64,000 nt of DNA from Massospora cicadina (taxonomy: Eukaryota > Entomophthoromycota > Entomophthoromycetes > Entomophthorales > Entomophthoraceae). Made by a program: the position numbers and the translations under genes. The notes under the pieces are model-generated. The model had not been told where the DNA came from and ran no database searches. It saw nothing but the letters and a program-made list of their open reading frames with translations. The DNA is taken from assembly GCA_022478985.1 (NCBI GenBank), contig JAKSZP010014510.1:124001-188000 (forward strand). Direction: 5' to 3'. Shown here piece after piece: positions 1 to 12,700 of the stretch. Within the stretch, counting starts at the first letter, position 1. Each line of letters starts with the position of its first letter.

Positions 1-1592
1 AAGTATGCGGAATTCTTTCTGTGTAACTCCAACATCACAGCAAAGGGCATGGCGGATATCTTTGTTAATAAGGTGTTCTCCCGCCATGGTCTACCAGAGG
101 AGATAGTATCAGATAGAGGCCCCCAATTCATCGGCCATTTTGGAAACACCTACTCGAAAATCTTCAGATCAAGCCATGCAGATCCTCAGCTTACCACCCG
201 CAGTCAGACGGCCAGACGGAACGAGTTAACCAAGTCCTTGAGCAGTACCTGAGATGCTACATGACTACACAACAGGAACGCTGGACGGACTTGCTAAGAC
301 TAGCCCAATTCGCCTATATTAACTTGACCCATTCATCAACAAGAATGTCGCCATTCATGGCAAACTATGGGTTCCACCCAAAGATGGCGGAAACCCACCC
401 CAGAGGTCCACACCTAGCAGTCAATGACTTGGCAATAGAAATGAAGGGAAACCTGAAAGCCCTTCATGCAAATTTAGTCAAAGCGATAGAAATGCAGAAG
501 AGGAAGGCTGATACTCACCAATCTGAGGCCCCGGTGCTAAAGGAAGGAGACCTAGTGATGATAAACATGAAAAACTACTTGGTGCCAGAAAGCTGTAGGA
601 AATTTGGACCAGTCGCTCTGGGCCCATTCAAGGTCCTCCACCAGGTAAATGAAGTGGCGTACAAGCTGAAGTTCCCCAATGGATCGCAGGTGCATCCAGT
701 ACTGCATGTCTCACAACTGAGGAAGTTCAAAGGCCCTCTCCCAGAGAAACCAGATTCTGTCCACTTGGGAAACCTGGGAGAGGCGGAGTATGAGGTGGAA
801 GAAATATTGGAGTCAAAAATTTCGCGGGAGAAGCGCTGGTATCTAGTCAAATGGGTAGGCTACCCAGTAGAGGAGTCCACCTGGCAGATGGCCAATGACT
901 GCAGCAACTGCCCACAGAAGGTAGAGGAGTTCTGGAACCAGAGGGGGCTCTCATCTGGGGAGGGTGATGTAACGGTCAAGGCGTTGCCTAACCATCACAT
1001 TGCCCTAGTCTTCCCTAGGGCGATAGTTAAGGCCAGGAGAGAGGGGCTCAACCGCACCAATATTCATAAATGGCAATCTGACGAATCAGATGCCTCAAAA
1101 TCAGAATTAATAATAAATTGTAAGGCTGATCAGGAAGAAAAGCGTCGAAAATGGCGCTCTGGACAACCAGATGCTGCCAAATACAATAATACTAAATGTG
1201 GCGATGAGGGATTAAACCCTCAGACACAAATTTATGGCCAATCAGGTGTGGCTGAACCTGTCATTCATGGGAGTATTGACAAGGATGAAAATCCTTGCAA
1301 ATGGCGCTCTGGCCAACCAGATGTCACTGAACAAAATATTCCCAAAAGAGGCACTGAACCAATATTGTGGAATATGGGTGAAGGGAATGGCCTGGGCTTT
1401 AAGAGTAAATTGAAGCTGAATAATAAATGCAGAAAAGTTTCCGCAACCCTGAGGGTACCCAGCCTGAGTTTGAGAATGGGTCTCGACACCAGAATTGAGG
1501 GTCTAGATTCTCAAATAGGGCCTGCCATCAGGAAGATGCCCGCAGACTCCGTGGGGAACAGGACCCACTATTCCCCACTAGGCTCAGTATAA
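1..1592 (+). pseudogene. Chromovirus (Ty3) integrase with C-terminal chromodomain, 5'-truncated
   Basis: This is the 3' part of a Ty3-type pol. Integrase inserts the cDNA copy into the genome, and the chromodomain normally guides it to chromatin. The window opens inside the integrase core: the motif VSDRGPQF lies near 105-130 and keeps the second catalytic Asp. A one-frame shift near 133-135 then moves the reading frame. From 261 a 443-codon frame is open to 1592. By residue of that frame it holds the end of the core (about 1-90), the GPF/Y module (GPFKVL, about 120-126) and a chromodomain (about 175-228; YLVKWVGYP and a STW motif). A 200-residue tail of unknown role follows. The 261 start is only the first Met after the shift, not a real start. 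The family call is firm; fungal affinity is inferred from the chromodomain type. Confidence 0.88.
1068..1340 (+). repeat. Internal repeats in the C-terminal tail of the chromovirus pol
   Basis: After the chromodomain the tail carries a repeated motif. KWRSGQPD occurs near codons 297 and 347 of the 261-1592 frame. A looser copy, KWQSDESDA, lies near codon 270, and a weaker copy, YGQSGVAE, near codon 324. At DNA level the core is TGGCGCTCTGG.CAACCAGATG. The copies are about 80-150 bases apart. I know of no named domain of this kind. Confidence 0.6.
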
Positions 1593-1718
1593 ATCTGAGC
1601 AGGCGAAACTTTGTAAAGCAGTTTCATCGTCTATAAATTCAGTAAAAACTTAATAAATTCGAAAATAAGTTTTTACATTTGTAAATCAGTTTATTAAGAG
1701 AAAACTTGGAAACCCCAC

Positions 1719-2093
1719 ATGGACAGCAGCACAGACTTTGACAAGGCCATCCAGTCCTTGTACGCCCTCTCTGGGGGTCAGGCCCTCCTTCTGAGCGCCA
1801 GCATTGTCTTGACTGTAGCCCAAACTTTTGTAGTAAAGTGGTTTCCACACAGTCAGATTAGGAATATCTCCACAGCAGGGCTATCCTGCCTGTGGGCACT
1901 CACCTGGGCACTCTCGCCTAACTGCTTTGTAGCAGTTTTCAGAGACCCCATCCAACACAAGGATGAGGAAGACCATTACTGCCGAGATAAGGATGGGGAT
2001 AAAAAGGCAATGGCTGCCGTTTCATTGAAGAAGTGTCAACTGAGGGTTAGACGACCAAATCTCCACTATAAATTCCCCAGAATTCACTCATAA
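1719..2093 (+). CDS. Small ORF with two predicted membrane segments, function unknown
   Basis: This frame codes for 124 residues and starts 127 bases after the chromovirus pol stop. Two hydrophobic stretches are visible, at about residues 20-42 (ALLLSASIVLTVAQTFVV) and about 50-72 (LSCLWALTWALSPNCFVAVF). A charged, Lys/Arg-rich C-terminus follows. I do not recognise the product. Its position suggests either the element's 3' LTR or flanking DNA; no second LTR copy is present to decide. The short ORFs inside the LTRs of element A (33369-33569 and 39629-39859) are also hydrophobic, but the resemblance is weak. It may be a chance frame. Confidence 0.3.
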   Translation: MDSSTDFDKAIQSLYALSGGQALLLSASIVLTVAQTFVVKWFPHSQIRNISTAGLSCLWALTWALSPNCFVAVFRDPIQHKDEEDHYCRDKDGDKKAMAAVSLKKCQLRVRRPNLHYKFPRIHS

Positions 2094-2099
2094 TAAGAA

Positions 2100-4355
2100 A
2101 ACAAGTTCTATAAAAAACATATTCTATAAAATAACAAGTTCTATAGTTTTCATCCAGTATATAGTTTAAAGTAGTAAACTATTATCAGCTTTCAATTGTT
2201 CTTTTAGTCTCAAGTATATTATTGCTGTGTGCGGTAATTGGGAGACTCTTTTAGGAAAAGAGTAAATATCTGAGCGGGGCTCTACAGAAGAAGGAGAAAC
2301 AATCAGGTTATTACTGCCAACTGTGTTTTAAACCAAAGAGACTGTAACCAGGGAATCACATAGAAGATTGGGTTGGACAGAATGAGGGAAAGAATCTCTA
2401 GATCAAGACATCTCATTATTTCAAGCCAAAATACTGGTCAAGCGTTGGTCAGAGATAGAAAAATTCCACTCAAATATGGATAATAGTTGTCATACTATTT
2501 TCAACCAATAATAGCATATACTATACAACGCGTTTGGATTGCACAAGAACTGAACCTGTGCTTTAATAAGTTTATTGGGGTTGTTTGCTGATAATAACCC
2601 AAAACAATAAATTTTTACATACCAATATCAATAACTTTAGTAAGACTCAGATTAAGGTGTAAAGGAATGCTATCCTAATAGAATGTAGTTCCTGGCTGTG
2701 CTGTTGGCCATTTAGCATCTATGCCCTACCTATATGGAAAATATTTCACAACTATAATTGTATATGAATCATTTAAAATGGTTGCAGCACATGAAGGATC
2801 ATGATGGGCGACTTGCAAAATGGTACTAGAAGTTGCAAAGTTACTTTTTCTATTGTGCATCAAGCTGGGTTATCCATTAGAATTCTGATGGGCTATACCA
2901 CTTACCTAACCTAACTTTATATGCTTTTGATGATGATCAGGTTTATAAATAAATAAAAAGGCTTAAACGTGGCTTTAAAACCCCCAAAAATATTTTAGAG
3001 AGGCTAAGAAGAATGCTGACTCAGACCTGATTCAAAGATGGGTTGCTTTATAAATAAGTTGGTATGGTTTACACCTTAACTTATCCCCTCATCTAAAACC
3101 ACAACTTTTATGGAGTTACATACACTGTGGGGCATGGTGCTTTATAAAACCCTACCAGTGGTTTGAGAGACAATGCTACTTCTAAGTTTGTTTAATTCTT
3201 TCAATTATGTCCATAGATCCTGCATCGTTTGCACTATCAAGGCCTTATGACCTGATCTAACAACATCATGTGGTCGGTCTGACCTTGGCCTTTTTAACAA
3301 AATATTGACAACATTAACCTTCTGCATAATGCCATGTATATACTATGCTATATATCCTAACTAATTATAATTTCACAAAGTAGGCTGAGGCCATATAAGT
3401 AGTCTCCTCCACGGCTAAGGCTACTGTCTCATATTTTCTCAAATAGGTCTTCAGATAACACCACAGCCCAAAAGTCCTCCTGTCCAATAATGGAAGAAGT
3501 TTTATTTCACAGTTTGTTACGGAACTTTATATCAATGGGGATTTACTAATCTTTTACGGCCCCTTACCACCTTTTTACTAATAGGGCCATGGAGTGAGAT
3601 AATAGTACCCTCATTTCTAATTTTCACAAAATGGCTCTATTAAACTTGCTCAATGGAAAGAATATATCCCTGGGCATTAATGGCTCGCCAAGTAAATTAT
3701 TATCAAACCATTAGGGTGTCCCTATTCAAGGCCCTCTATGGAAAGAAAGGATTGTTACCTTCTGGTGTTTAACCCATTTTATAAACATCAACACCCAACA
3801 CTTCTGATCTAGCCATGAGGAGACTGGCGGAGAAGATATTCAGGTTGCAGGCACTGGTATCCAAATTCATAGAAACTACTATATTAAAGAAAGATAATTA
3901 GGCAAATATCAAGAAACCCCTTATGCCAGAGTACCAATTGTGGGACTTAATACTATTTTAACATCACATCCTTATTGGAGAGCTCATAGTATTAGAGTTT
4001 TATGTTATAGCCCCTAGCTTGTGATATTCTGACGTGTCACTGGATATTCTAACGCCTCAGTCATGACTAAACCGTTTTTAGCACTAGTGGTGCTCAACTT
4101 AAAAGGGGAGCCGCCACATATCTTTATTGGAAATGAGCCAAACAAAGGGATTATGTAATATTTTTTTCTCATAATAGCCCCTAGGTTCCCAGGCTAGAAA
4201 GCCATATCAGATGGTGAGGAAGCTATGAGGAAACTTTTGTCTGGCGCCCGCTTTAGCTGGTGGACCATGGCGGACAATATTGTGGTAGGAGCATCAGCAA
4301 CATGTGACATAAGGATGTATAGTTTTGGGTCTCTTCATTTATGAGGCTGTCAGTG
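2100..4355. other. AT-rich DNA without recognisable genes
   Basis: No frame of useful length and no motif I can name. The start (about 2090-2170) has short AT-rich direct repeats of the type AACAAGTTCTATA. It is probably old, decayed repeat DNA. Confidence 0.5.
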
Positions 4356-4359
4356 TCCA

Positions 4360-4941
4360 TTACCTCAACTTATTGAACAAGTGATGCTCAGCAAAAGTGA
4401 TGAGAGTAGGCACACAAGTAAATGATTTAATGCGCTGGCAGGGTTGAGGATAATTAAGGTCAAAAAGTGAAGTTTTTGCCATATCAATGCAAGCATTGCT
4501 CACACAAAAAGCAAGCTCCTCAATTTTATAATTTGTATCTTCATAAAAATCATGGGGGATATTTGGGATAGGAATACCCTCAACACGGGGTTCCATCGCC
4601 CCATGAAGCTGCTGGCAAAGTAATGTGTTGGCAGGAGCAGCTGCGGCCTCCATGGCCATTTTAGTAAATTTTTATAATCTGTAAAACCAGATTTTGATCT
4701 AAAATAATGAGAGCGCGAATTGAGAGGATTATAAAAAAACCTCCAAAGAAAAATATGGCTTGACATCAAATGGCTGGTCACTGTTGTCAAGCCATTCGAT
4801 GCACTCAAATGGATTTAGCTTGTCCAACACTGGGCCAACCACTGGAATTTGTGGTGGCCAACGCTGATTTGTTGCGTACTGTTGACCATGGCTGCTCAGC
4901 CATAATTGATCCAACCATAGACTCACGATTTCATAAGACAT
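4360..4941 (-). pseudogene. Possible gag remnant of an LTR element
   Basis: On the minus strand, two open stretches (4941-4729 and 4659-4360) read as one damaged protein with a stop and frame change between them. The first half contains LNPFECIEWLDNSDQ, which resembles the start of the retrotransposon gag domain, where a proline/Phe-rich step leads into a W-L-D helix. The second half has NIPHDFYEDTNYKIEELAF. No zinc knuckle is visible and no pol follows. Repeat G lies immediately upstream on this strand and could be its LTR or leader. A chance frame remains possible. Confidence 0.3.
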
Positions 4942-5049
4942 TCAAATTTTTAAAAGATTTTAAATTTTGATTGGCTGCCGCTTTAGCAGCATCACCTGAA
5001 TTCCCTGAAATTGGGGCGGGATAATTGAGCCCCTTTCTTTAATTGGGAA

Positions 5050-5780
5050 AGGAAGCAGCTGGGGTGACGCCAGAGGGGCACTGAAGAAGCAGCAGAGGCG
5101 CAAACTATGGGGCACTTGTGCTTCAAATGATCCAGTTCAAAGCACAAGGGGGTATGGCATGGCCTTTCTCAACGTACGCCCAGAATGGGTGATCAGGGTT
5201 GGATCTGATCACTGTGTGAGGGGGAATCACGAGGTGGGTGTCATGATGGAATGGGTTATCGTCACAAATGTGTAAGGCCCTACCAGATGATCCGCCCCAT
5301 TTGGAACCACAAATTGCAGCATGGGGTATGCACTGTAAATGGCCAAACCCTCCATGAGCTCATGGTGGAGGCACTCAGGGGAAAGGTGGGAGGGCAATCT
5401 GGTGAACTAGACCACAAAAGTGGCCTCATCCAGGATCCAGGTGCTAATGGAGGAAATGGGAATTTTTAAAAAACAAAAGGTAGCATGGCATCTAAAATTG
5501 CATAAGCTTCAAAGTGGAAGCTGAGATCAAGATACCCCTTAAAGGGGCAGAAATTTATGAAACAGCGGGTTTATAAACTGCCGTGGCCATCTTGATGATT
5601 GCTGCACTTGCATATGGAATGAGTTTTTATACTTGACCTGGAGGCCAAAAAGCATATTCCTAAATGGGAGCACCAAAGGGCTTTGGAGCACCGCCTAGGA
5701 GCTTGCGAGGTGGTGGTCCAAGTACCAAGGGGGGCATAACACCCAGTAGCGTTAGGAGGGCTAGAAAAGCCAGTCTTGGT
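5050..5780. repeat. Dispersed repeat G, copy 1
   Basis: This stretch aligns by eye, in the same orientation, with about 63300-64000. Matching blocks include 5320-5460 with 63587-63720 (sharing GTGGCCAAACC-like and CCAGGTGC blocks) and 5660-5710 with 63925-63970 (sharing GGGAGCACCA and GGCACCGCC). It is richer in G than its surroundings. It may be an LTR or leader of an old element. Confidence 0.55.
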
Positions 5781-5789
5781 GCACTATGG

Positions 5790-7436
5790 CAACAGCTAAA
5801 ATACACCAGATGGAGGTGCAGCACCACCCCAAGCTGTGAAGTTGATATTGATGTCAACATTAATAAGTTTTGGCTCAATTGAGCAGCTATTTTTGCATTT
5901 TTGAAAAAGTCTAAATTTGGCTTCAAATTAGATTTTGAAGCAAAAAAATAAAACTATACTGTCATTTATCAAGTCCACGAGAGACCTTATGAGCTACATA
6001 ATTCTTTGACAAGACCTCAAGGGGTAGTTGTCAGTAAAGATCAGGTTTGAGTCTGTTGAGACTTAAATTTTTTGGATAAAAATGATGATAATTTATGGAT
6101 ATGACAACCAGTTAATCTTTTGATCCTCCATTGTCATAAAGGATACAAAGTACAAATCAAATCTGGAACTCCCTCAATGAGAATAAGGTTTCTGCACAAT
6201 GTTCCTTCAAGGCTAATAAAAATCTTTTCAATCAAAAGGATTGATATTCTCTTAAAAAGCTATTACCTCCTCACATATTGGTAGTTTGTTTAATTAGTTT
6301 AGTACACTTTACCCTAAACTTCTGGTTTCTATTATTGCTAAAGTGAAGTTTCACTCAAAAATCATTCCACTAGGACGCGCACTGAAGCTAATTTAACTAA
6401 TAAATGGTTAGTTTATAAAAAAAATGGCAATAAATCTAAATTTTTAAATAACCAAAGAGCCCCAAGCTCGTCATAAAAATTTGACTTTTTTATAGCTTTT
6501 GATCCTCGTTTTGAAATACTTAAAATACGCACTAGTACAGGCCCAAGTGGTGATTATCCCCTTTTCTAAAAAAGCATGATGTACGTCCTAGGGCTTCAAC
6601 CCCTTTTTATAAACCTTTATACATCCCTTAAGGTCAAGCAAGCCTTAAGCCCCATGCACACCTTTTATAAAATGACATTCTTGCTTATGTACTTGTTGTA
6701 CGCGCTGGTTTACTTCATTCCCTCTATGGACCTCCACTTTCAACCCATATTTTCCACTCTTTTCTTTTTAAAAATGATAGAAGGAGTTTCCATTTAAGTC
6801 CTGTCCTGGAGCCATAGACAAGCATCAGGCCATCCAACTCCTTTGCATATTTCATATGAAAGAGGGTTAACTAAACTTACCCCTACAATCCATCTGGATA
6901 TGTCCATATCCAACACTATGCATCTGTGCTCATTACCCAGATTTATTTTGACTGACAAAAAACTATGTGGAGGTCTTCAGATTCTGAAATTTTAGCCAAA
7001 CTGGTTTTTCAATCTCTACTTAATTAGGTTCCCTCTACAGATTCAATCTCATTCTTTATTTTTAAAACATTTCTCTACCCAGTAATTTTCGCCCCATATA
7101 GCACAGCCTTAAATTTACTTTACATCTACTATTGAAAAAACATCCTACCCTCGTGGGCAATTTTACTGCTCATTACAATATGCTTCTATATTTATAAACA
7201 ATTAAGCATGATATTTTCAAAGATCATATACCATAAATAGAATCATTGGCTTACTCTATTTCTATTGTGCAATTTTCCTATGTTGGTATTGGCGTGAAAA
7301 TCTCCATTAAGACCCCACATTTCTTAAAAAAGCTACAAGTTAGCCCCAACATCAAGATTATTATTATACATTAATCCATGCTGTAAACTTTAGAGCTAGG
7401 ATGCTACCTTCAGCTTATTAAGACTACTGCACAGGT
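5790..7436. other. Decayed AT-rich DNA
   Basis: There are short frames only, such as 6576-6797. Some stretches around 6100-6500 look like heavily mutated pol, but no motif survives that I would defend. Nothing else is recognised. Confidence 0.4.
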
Positions 7437-8245
7437 CCTTGTTATGTGCGTTGTAGTAAATTATTGATATAGCTGAATGGGTTGGTAATAGTATAAAGAC
7501 TATTAAGCTATCTGAGCTTCTCAAACTCACGTTGAATTTCATCAACATAGCTACACTGGTGGTTGTTCTTCCAACTCTTGAAAGTACTTCTGTAAAGCAA
7601 GGGAAAATCTCCTCTGGCTCTGCCTTCTGGTGGAATTTACCTAAAAATTAGGTTCTGAGTTCTCTTTTTCTCTTCTGTCGCAGGAGCCCGTGGAGCTTAT
7701 ATCTATAATAAATAACCAAAGGATATCTGATTTTCAAGATAAAAATATCAAGAGTACACATATAAAAAGTTTATAGGGCTATTACTAAAGAGTCTTAACT
7801 AATCTTATCTGATTTACTAAGATAAAAAACAAGGAAATATATCTGGAATCCAGCTCCCAACTCTTTCATTGGCGCCCCAATGGGGAATTGGCAGCCTTTA
7901 CCAATGTGTTAGCCCTCTGTAGTCGCAGACACAAGGATCTTCCCTATCCAGATAGTCAGGTTATGCCGCCAGTCAAATGTGACCTCTTATGCTTAATTTT
8001 ATATATGCTACCTACATTTCCAAAAAACCCGGTGGAGTACCTTAATTATGCAAGCAACCTGCAAGGTAATGGGACCTTTACCCACTAAGTAAAGGTCACG
8101 TTACATAAATGGTTAAACTTCAAGTTTCTACCAGAAGCGTTGCCAACGCTTCAGCAACTAGACATAAATTGCAAAATCAATCAGCAAAAAACTCTGATTG
8201 ACTTTTAAAAGATAATTAAATTATCAATAATAGATTTAATAGAAG
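7437..8245 (-). repeat. Element F 3' LTR, distal part (left of LINE-1)
   Basis: It aligns with about 19690-20490, sharing for example GTGCGTTGTA.TAAATTA, AACCCGTGGAGCT-like and CCAAAGGATA blocks. The divergence is obvious by eye, so the element is old. A 66-codon frame at 7888-8088 lies inside it and is not kept in the partner LTR. Confidence 0.72.
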
Positions 8246-8324
8246 CTTTTCTTTCTTGTAACAATCAATTTAGTTACTACGATTTGATTCAAACAGTAAA
8301 TTTGGATAATCACACACAGGAAAG

Positions 8325-9300
8325 ATGGGCGACTTTGTCAATAAAAATAATACAACATGGGCGAGCGTTGTGGCGAGCGGTGCGCTTAACAGTGCAACTA
8401 AGGGCAAGAAACGCCCTGGAGGGGGACCAGGAACCCAAACCGCAAAGAAATCATAAACTCAGACACCATCTGGGCTTATATTATTCACTGTAAAGCACGA
8501 ACAATATATGTACATTCAGTTCAACCAACCCTTATTAAAGGTGGATCATGGGATCAGACTCTTCCTTGGGGATGAGTCACTGACCCTGTGGGAGAAAACA
8601 TGTGAGGCACAGCCCTCACTTTTCCCTTATGCGGTGTACGTAGCCACCAACAACATTGGCCACATGTGGATCAGTATTGGTTCTGAAACAGCTGATGAAG
8701 CCAATGCCGCAACAAAAGTCTGTGTGGAAATTGCCCTCCCCGAGGGCAAAAAATTGTGTGCACTGCGTGCACCAGATGGAACAAAGCGAAAACTTTGTTC
8801 ATCACTTTTGACTCACTCCCTACCAACCTTCCTCGTAAGGTAATTGATGAGTAGCTTCGCAAAGGTCTCATGGCCTACAGAGAAATTCAGCAACATGAAT
8901 TACAGTGATTTCGCCTGATGCCCAACCTGTGCACAGGCAAAGCTATCGCCATAATCAACCACTTCTCAGAAGTGGAAGAGGACTTATCTAGAATTCCCCG
9001 CACAGCAGAATTTCACTTTGAAGATGGGGGCCAGTCAGCCACATTCTGAGTTACACTGGAAAGTGCACCGTCCATTTGCAACCACTGTGGCTCACTGGGC
9101 CATAAGGAACACGCATGCCCTGTGAAAGAGGGCTTAATGGAAGATGATTATTGTGAGGAAGCAATGGATGAAAATAATGAAAACTTTGCCAAAATGACTG
9201 ATGGTCACCACCCATTCCGCTGGGGTGAAGATGGAATATACTCTATCGTGGACCCAGTTATAAGCAAACAACGTAAAGTGGCACAAAAATCCCACAAGTG
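8325..9300 (+). pseudogene. LINE-1 ORF1 (gag-like, CCHC), broken
   Basis: ORF1 proteins of LINEs bind the element RNA. The likely start is ATG 8325 (MGDFVNKNNTTWASVVASG), which is open for 43 codons to an in-frame TAA and then open again to 8843. A block near 8595-8790 (YAVYVATNNIGHMWISIG) aligns with LINE-2 ORF1 (43530-43700). A perfect CX2CX4HX4C knuckle, CNHCGSLGHKEHAC, is coded at 9077-9118, with flanking stops and frameshifts. The C-terminal part (about 9130-9560) is acidic and poorly conserved. Confidence 0.72.
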
Positions 9301-9744
9301 AGCAGTGGCTGAAGCGGCGGCACATGCGGAGTCTGCCATTAACCCCAGTCAGATTTGGGAGAATTTTGGATATTCACCGAACCAACTAATCAGAACAATA
9401 TGCCCAGGTCATAAATTTTCACATAAACTGACTGAGTCACAAAGCAACATCAGTCATGCACATACTGAGGAACAATGCAACTGCAATTTGGGTGAAAATG
9501 TGGTGCACAATTCACTAAAGTCAAACCTCAAAAATATAAAATCCAATCAACAATATTCATCAAATTAACATGAGACCTGTGCAGGAAAAGTTGATGCAAA
9601 TGCAAAAAACCGCAATTCCATTGAATTATTGGGTCAGATCAAGGGAACCAACAATGGGAGTGAAAGAGTTGGAGTACAGATGCAGAGCATGGCCAAAAAA
9701 GCCACGGTGGGATTGGGCCAGAGGGCCCTCCCAACCGCTCCTGA

Positions 9745-12700
9745 GATGCCACGGGCACCTCAGTGTCAATTGGGACGCTAAACATTGTGGGAGCCAGGGC
9801 TCATACGTCCCAAGCCAAAAAGCTGGAATTCCTGCGAAAACTTCTTGTAGACATCTTGGCCATCCAAGAAACCCAATGTCTACATGGGGAAGAAGGATCC
9901 TGGTCAACCAGGGTCGCACCATCACAATCAGTATGGACGTCTCACTGTGGGGTGATCGTCCAAAACAACAAAAAATTTAAAATTACAAATTTGTCATCAC
10001 ACTTGCACGGTCAAGTCCTGGTAGCAACAATCACATGCCAAGAGTAAATAATTTCGATAGCATGTATCTATGCACCATGCACTGCAACTGAGAGCAAACA
10101 ATTTTTTGAAAACATTCCTACTCTCACCCTCCCACCAGATGCCATTATATTAGGCGATTTCAACTGCTGAGATAACCCCAATATGGATCGATGGCCTAAT
10201 CCCAGGGGATACCCACCTGGACACATTGGATTCTGCACAATGAAGGCATCTCTTGGCTTACAGGATGCTCTTCCCCCCAATTCACCACTCCTTCCCCACA
10301 TGACGTGGCCCAACATACATGAGGGAGCACTCATATCAATGAGTTGCATTGATCACATCCTTGTCCTGCAATCTCACCACTCAATAATCTCCAAATTTAT
10401 AACAAAAAAGATCAATTTTTCTGAACACCAATTAGTTATGGTGCAGTTAGTGCCAACCCAATCCCACACACAGGTGTCGCCTTGGAGAAAGCTTCACCCA
10501 GAAAATATAAAATTGCCCAAGGTATCTGACTGGGTCAAAAACAAGGCTTTAAACCCAGAATTTAAAGTCCCATTCACTTCAGATTATCAGAACATGGGAA
10601 AATTTCAAAAAAATTTAATCAACAAAACCCAACATATTGTATCATGTAAGTACACCGCGGACACGGCCACAATCAAGCGTACCTTGGCGGAACTAGACCA
10701 TTTGGAAATAAATACTCCAATATCTGGCTATAGCCCCAACTGGGGACGCAAATGGGCAGAAATTTTCTGCCTGACTTAACAATCTCATCTTCGAACACCA
10801 ACACAGAATCAAAGTATCAAACAAAGGTAAGTTCATAAAGGAAGGCGAAACCTGTTTGACATACTTTTTCCACCAATTCCACTCCCATGGAAACCAGCCC
10901 ACATGCACACAGGTCCACAAGACCAACGGCACCATGGCAACTGAGCCTGAGGAAGTCAAGGCAGAAGTACACCGCTATTACACTGAGTTATATTGTGAAA
11001 TGTCAACAGATTCACAAAAAATTAAAGAATTTATACAAACTGCCAAGATATAAAGTACACCATCAAATTAAAATATACTATCTTTAATCACATGGGAGGA
11101 GCTTTGGGAGACAATTTGCGGTGCACCACGTAGGAAATGCCCAGGGCCTGATGGGATACCCTACGAATTTTACAAAAAATATTTTCAACAAATCGCCCCC
11201 CTCCTATTGGCGTCTATGAACCAGAGCTTGTTGGAAACATGCCTATTACCAGGAGGCCATGAATACTACGTTATAACCTTATCTAAAAAGGGTGACAAGT
11301 TGGACCTGGCCAACTGGTGCCCAATTGCACTCTCCAACACTGACACAAAAATTCTAACAAAAATTTTAGCAGCTAGATTAGGCGCAATTGCATCTGACGT
11401 CCTATCACCCAACCAGTTTGGGTTTATACCAGGGCGTTCAATCTGGAACAACATTCACCCTGTTGCAAACATTTGCCAATCCAAAGCAACTGGTGCCCTG
11501 GTCTTCTTAGATCAGGAAAAGGCGTATGACCGTGTTAGCTGGCCATACCTAAAAGAATGTCTACATGCCTTTAAACTCCCACCAAGATTCATAAAAAGGG
11601 CGATGCTCCTAACAGAATCTGCAACCATGGCTGTATGCGGCCCTGGATTCCTAACAAACGAAATTAAACCACACAGAGGGCTCAAACAAGGGGATCCCCT
11701 CAGCCCACTGCTATACAATTTCAGCTTTGACCCAATCCTCCATGTAACTGACTCACGTCTCATGGGGATAACCGCACAAGGACAACCAACAGTCAAGATA
11801 CTGGCCTTTGCAGATGATTGCGTAGCAGGTATAGCAAACAATGAAGATGCCCGACAGCTGGAATGCACTCTAGAGGAATACTCCAAGGTGAGCAATGCAT
11901 CGCTCAACAAAAGAAAGACAGAAATCATCCTCTTAGGCAAATACACAAATAACTGGGCCACAACATCAGAACTTCATACCAACACACGAAGAAAAAACCC
12001 AATCAGTTTACCCTTTGCAACACCTCCCACCACCACTCCTGTCCAACACCTTGGAATTTGGCTATAATCAGGGGGATATGCTAATGAGACAATGGGAAGT
12101 AACCTGTTACAACGTGTATCCAAACGCGTCGCCTCTCTCAAGGGAAGAACCCCAGGATTAACAGGACGAGTTGCAGTTGCTAACTTGCTCATCCCTCATC
12201 CTGGTACCAGGCCCACGCGATCACGCTTCACCTACCTTTATAACTTCAATCTGCGGCTTATCCCAGGGCTGGCTGTGGTCTGGCTCTCACCCTCCTATAC
12301 GGATGGAAACACTATTTGGCCCACGCTCAAGCGGAGGCATGGGACTAATAGATTTTGAGAGCTATGCCAATCACATCTAGGTACCTGGATAAAGGAAGTC
12401 TTTGCCAGACCTCCTGCAATAACATTGGTCCAGAGAAGCAAGGACTAACTTTACACCTGAGCGCTCAAATTAGCAAACCATATAGTCCACCCAGACTACT
12501 TTCATACCTTGCCAAGCACCCTACTGCAACGGGTCCACATGTAACTTTCCCTCATTTCAAACATATCCTCTGAACTATTTGCTGTATGGGATGGACCATA
12601 GAGAACATGTGTACTATACAGGGAATGGGACGACCCAGCCCCCAATTTAAATTAAGAAACCGAAAAACCACCCCCAGAGATATGCTCGCAACAACCCCAA

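Noticed and set aside
575..850. Minus-strand frame of 91 codons
   Set aside because: It is the shadow of the chromovirus integrase-chromodomain frame on the plus strand.
1..1592. An active virus or intact retroelement
   Set aside because: The integrase has a frame change near 133, and no 5' part or LTR pair lies in the window.
6050..6560. A copia-type reverse transcriptase remnant
   Set aside because: A few phrases looked suggestive, but no catalytic motif or consistent frame could be found.
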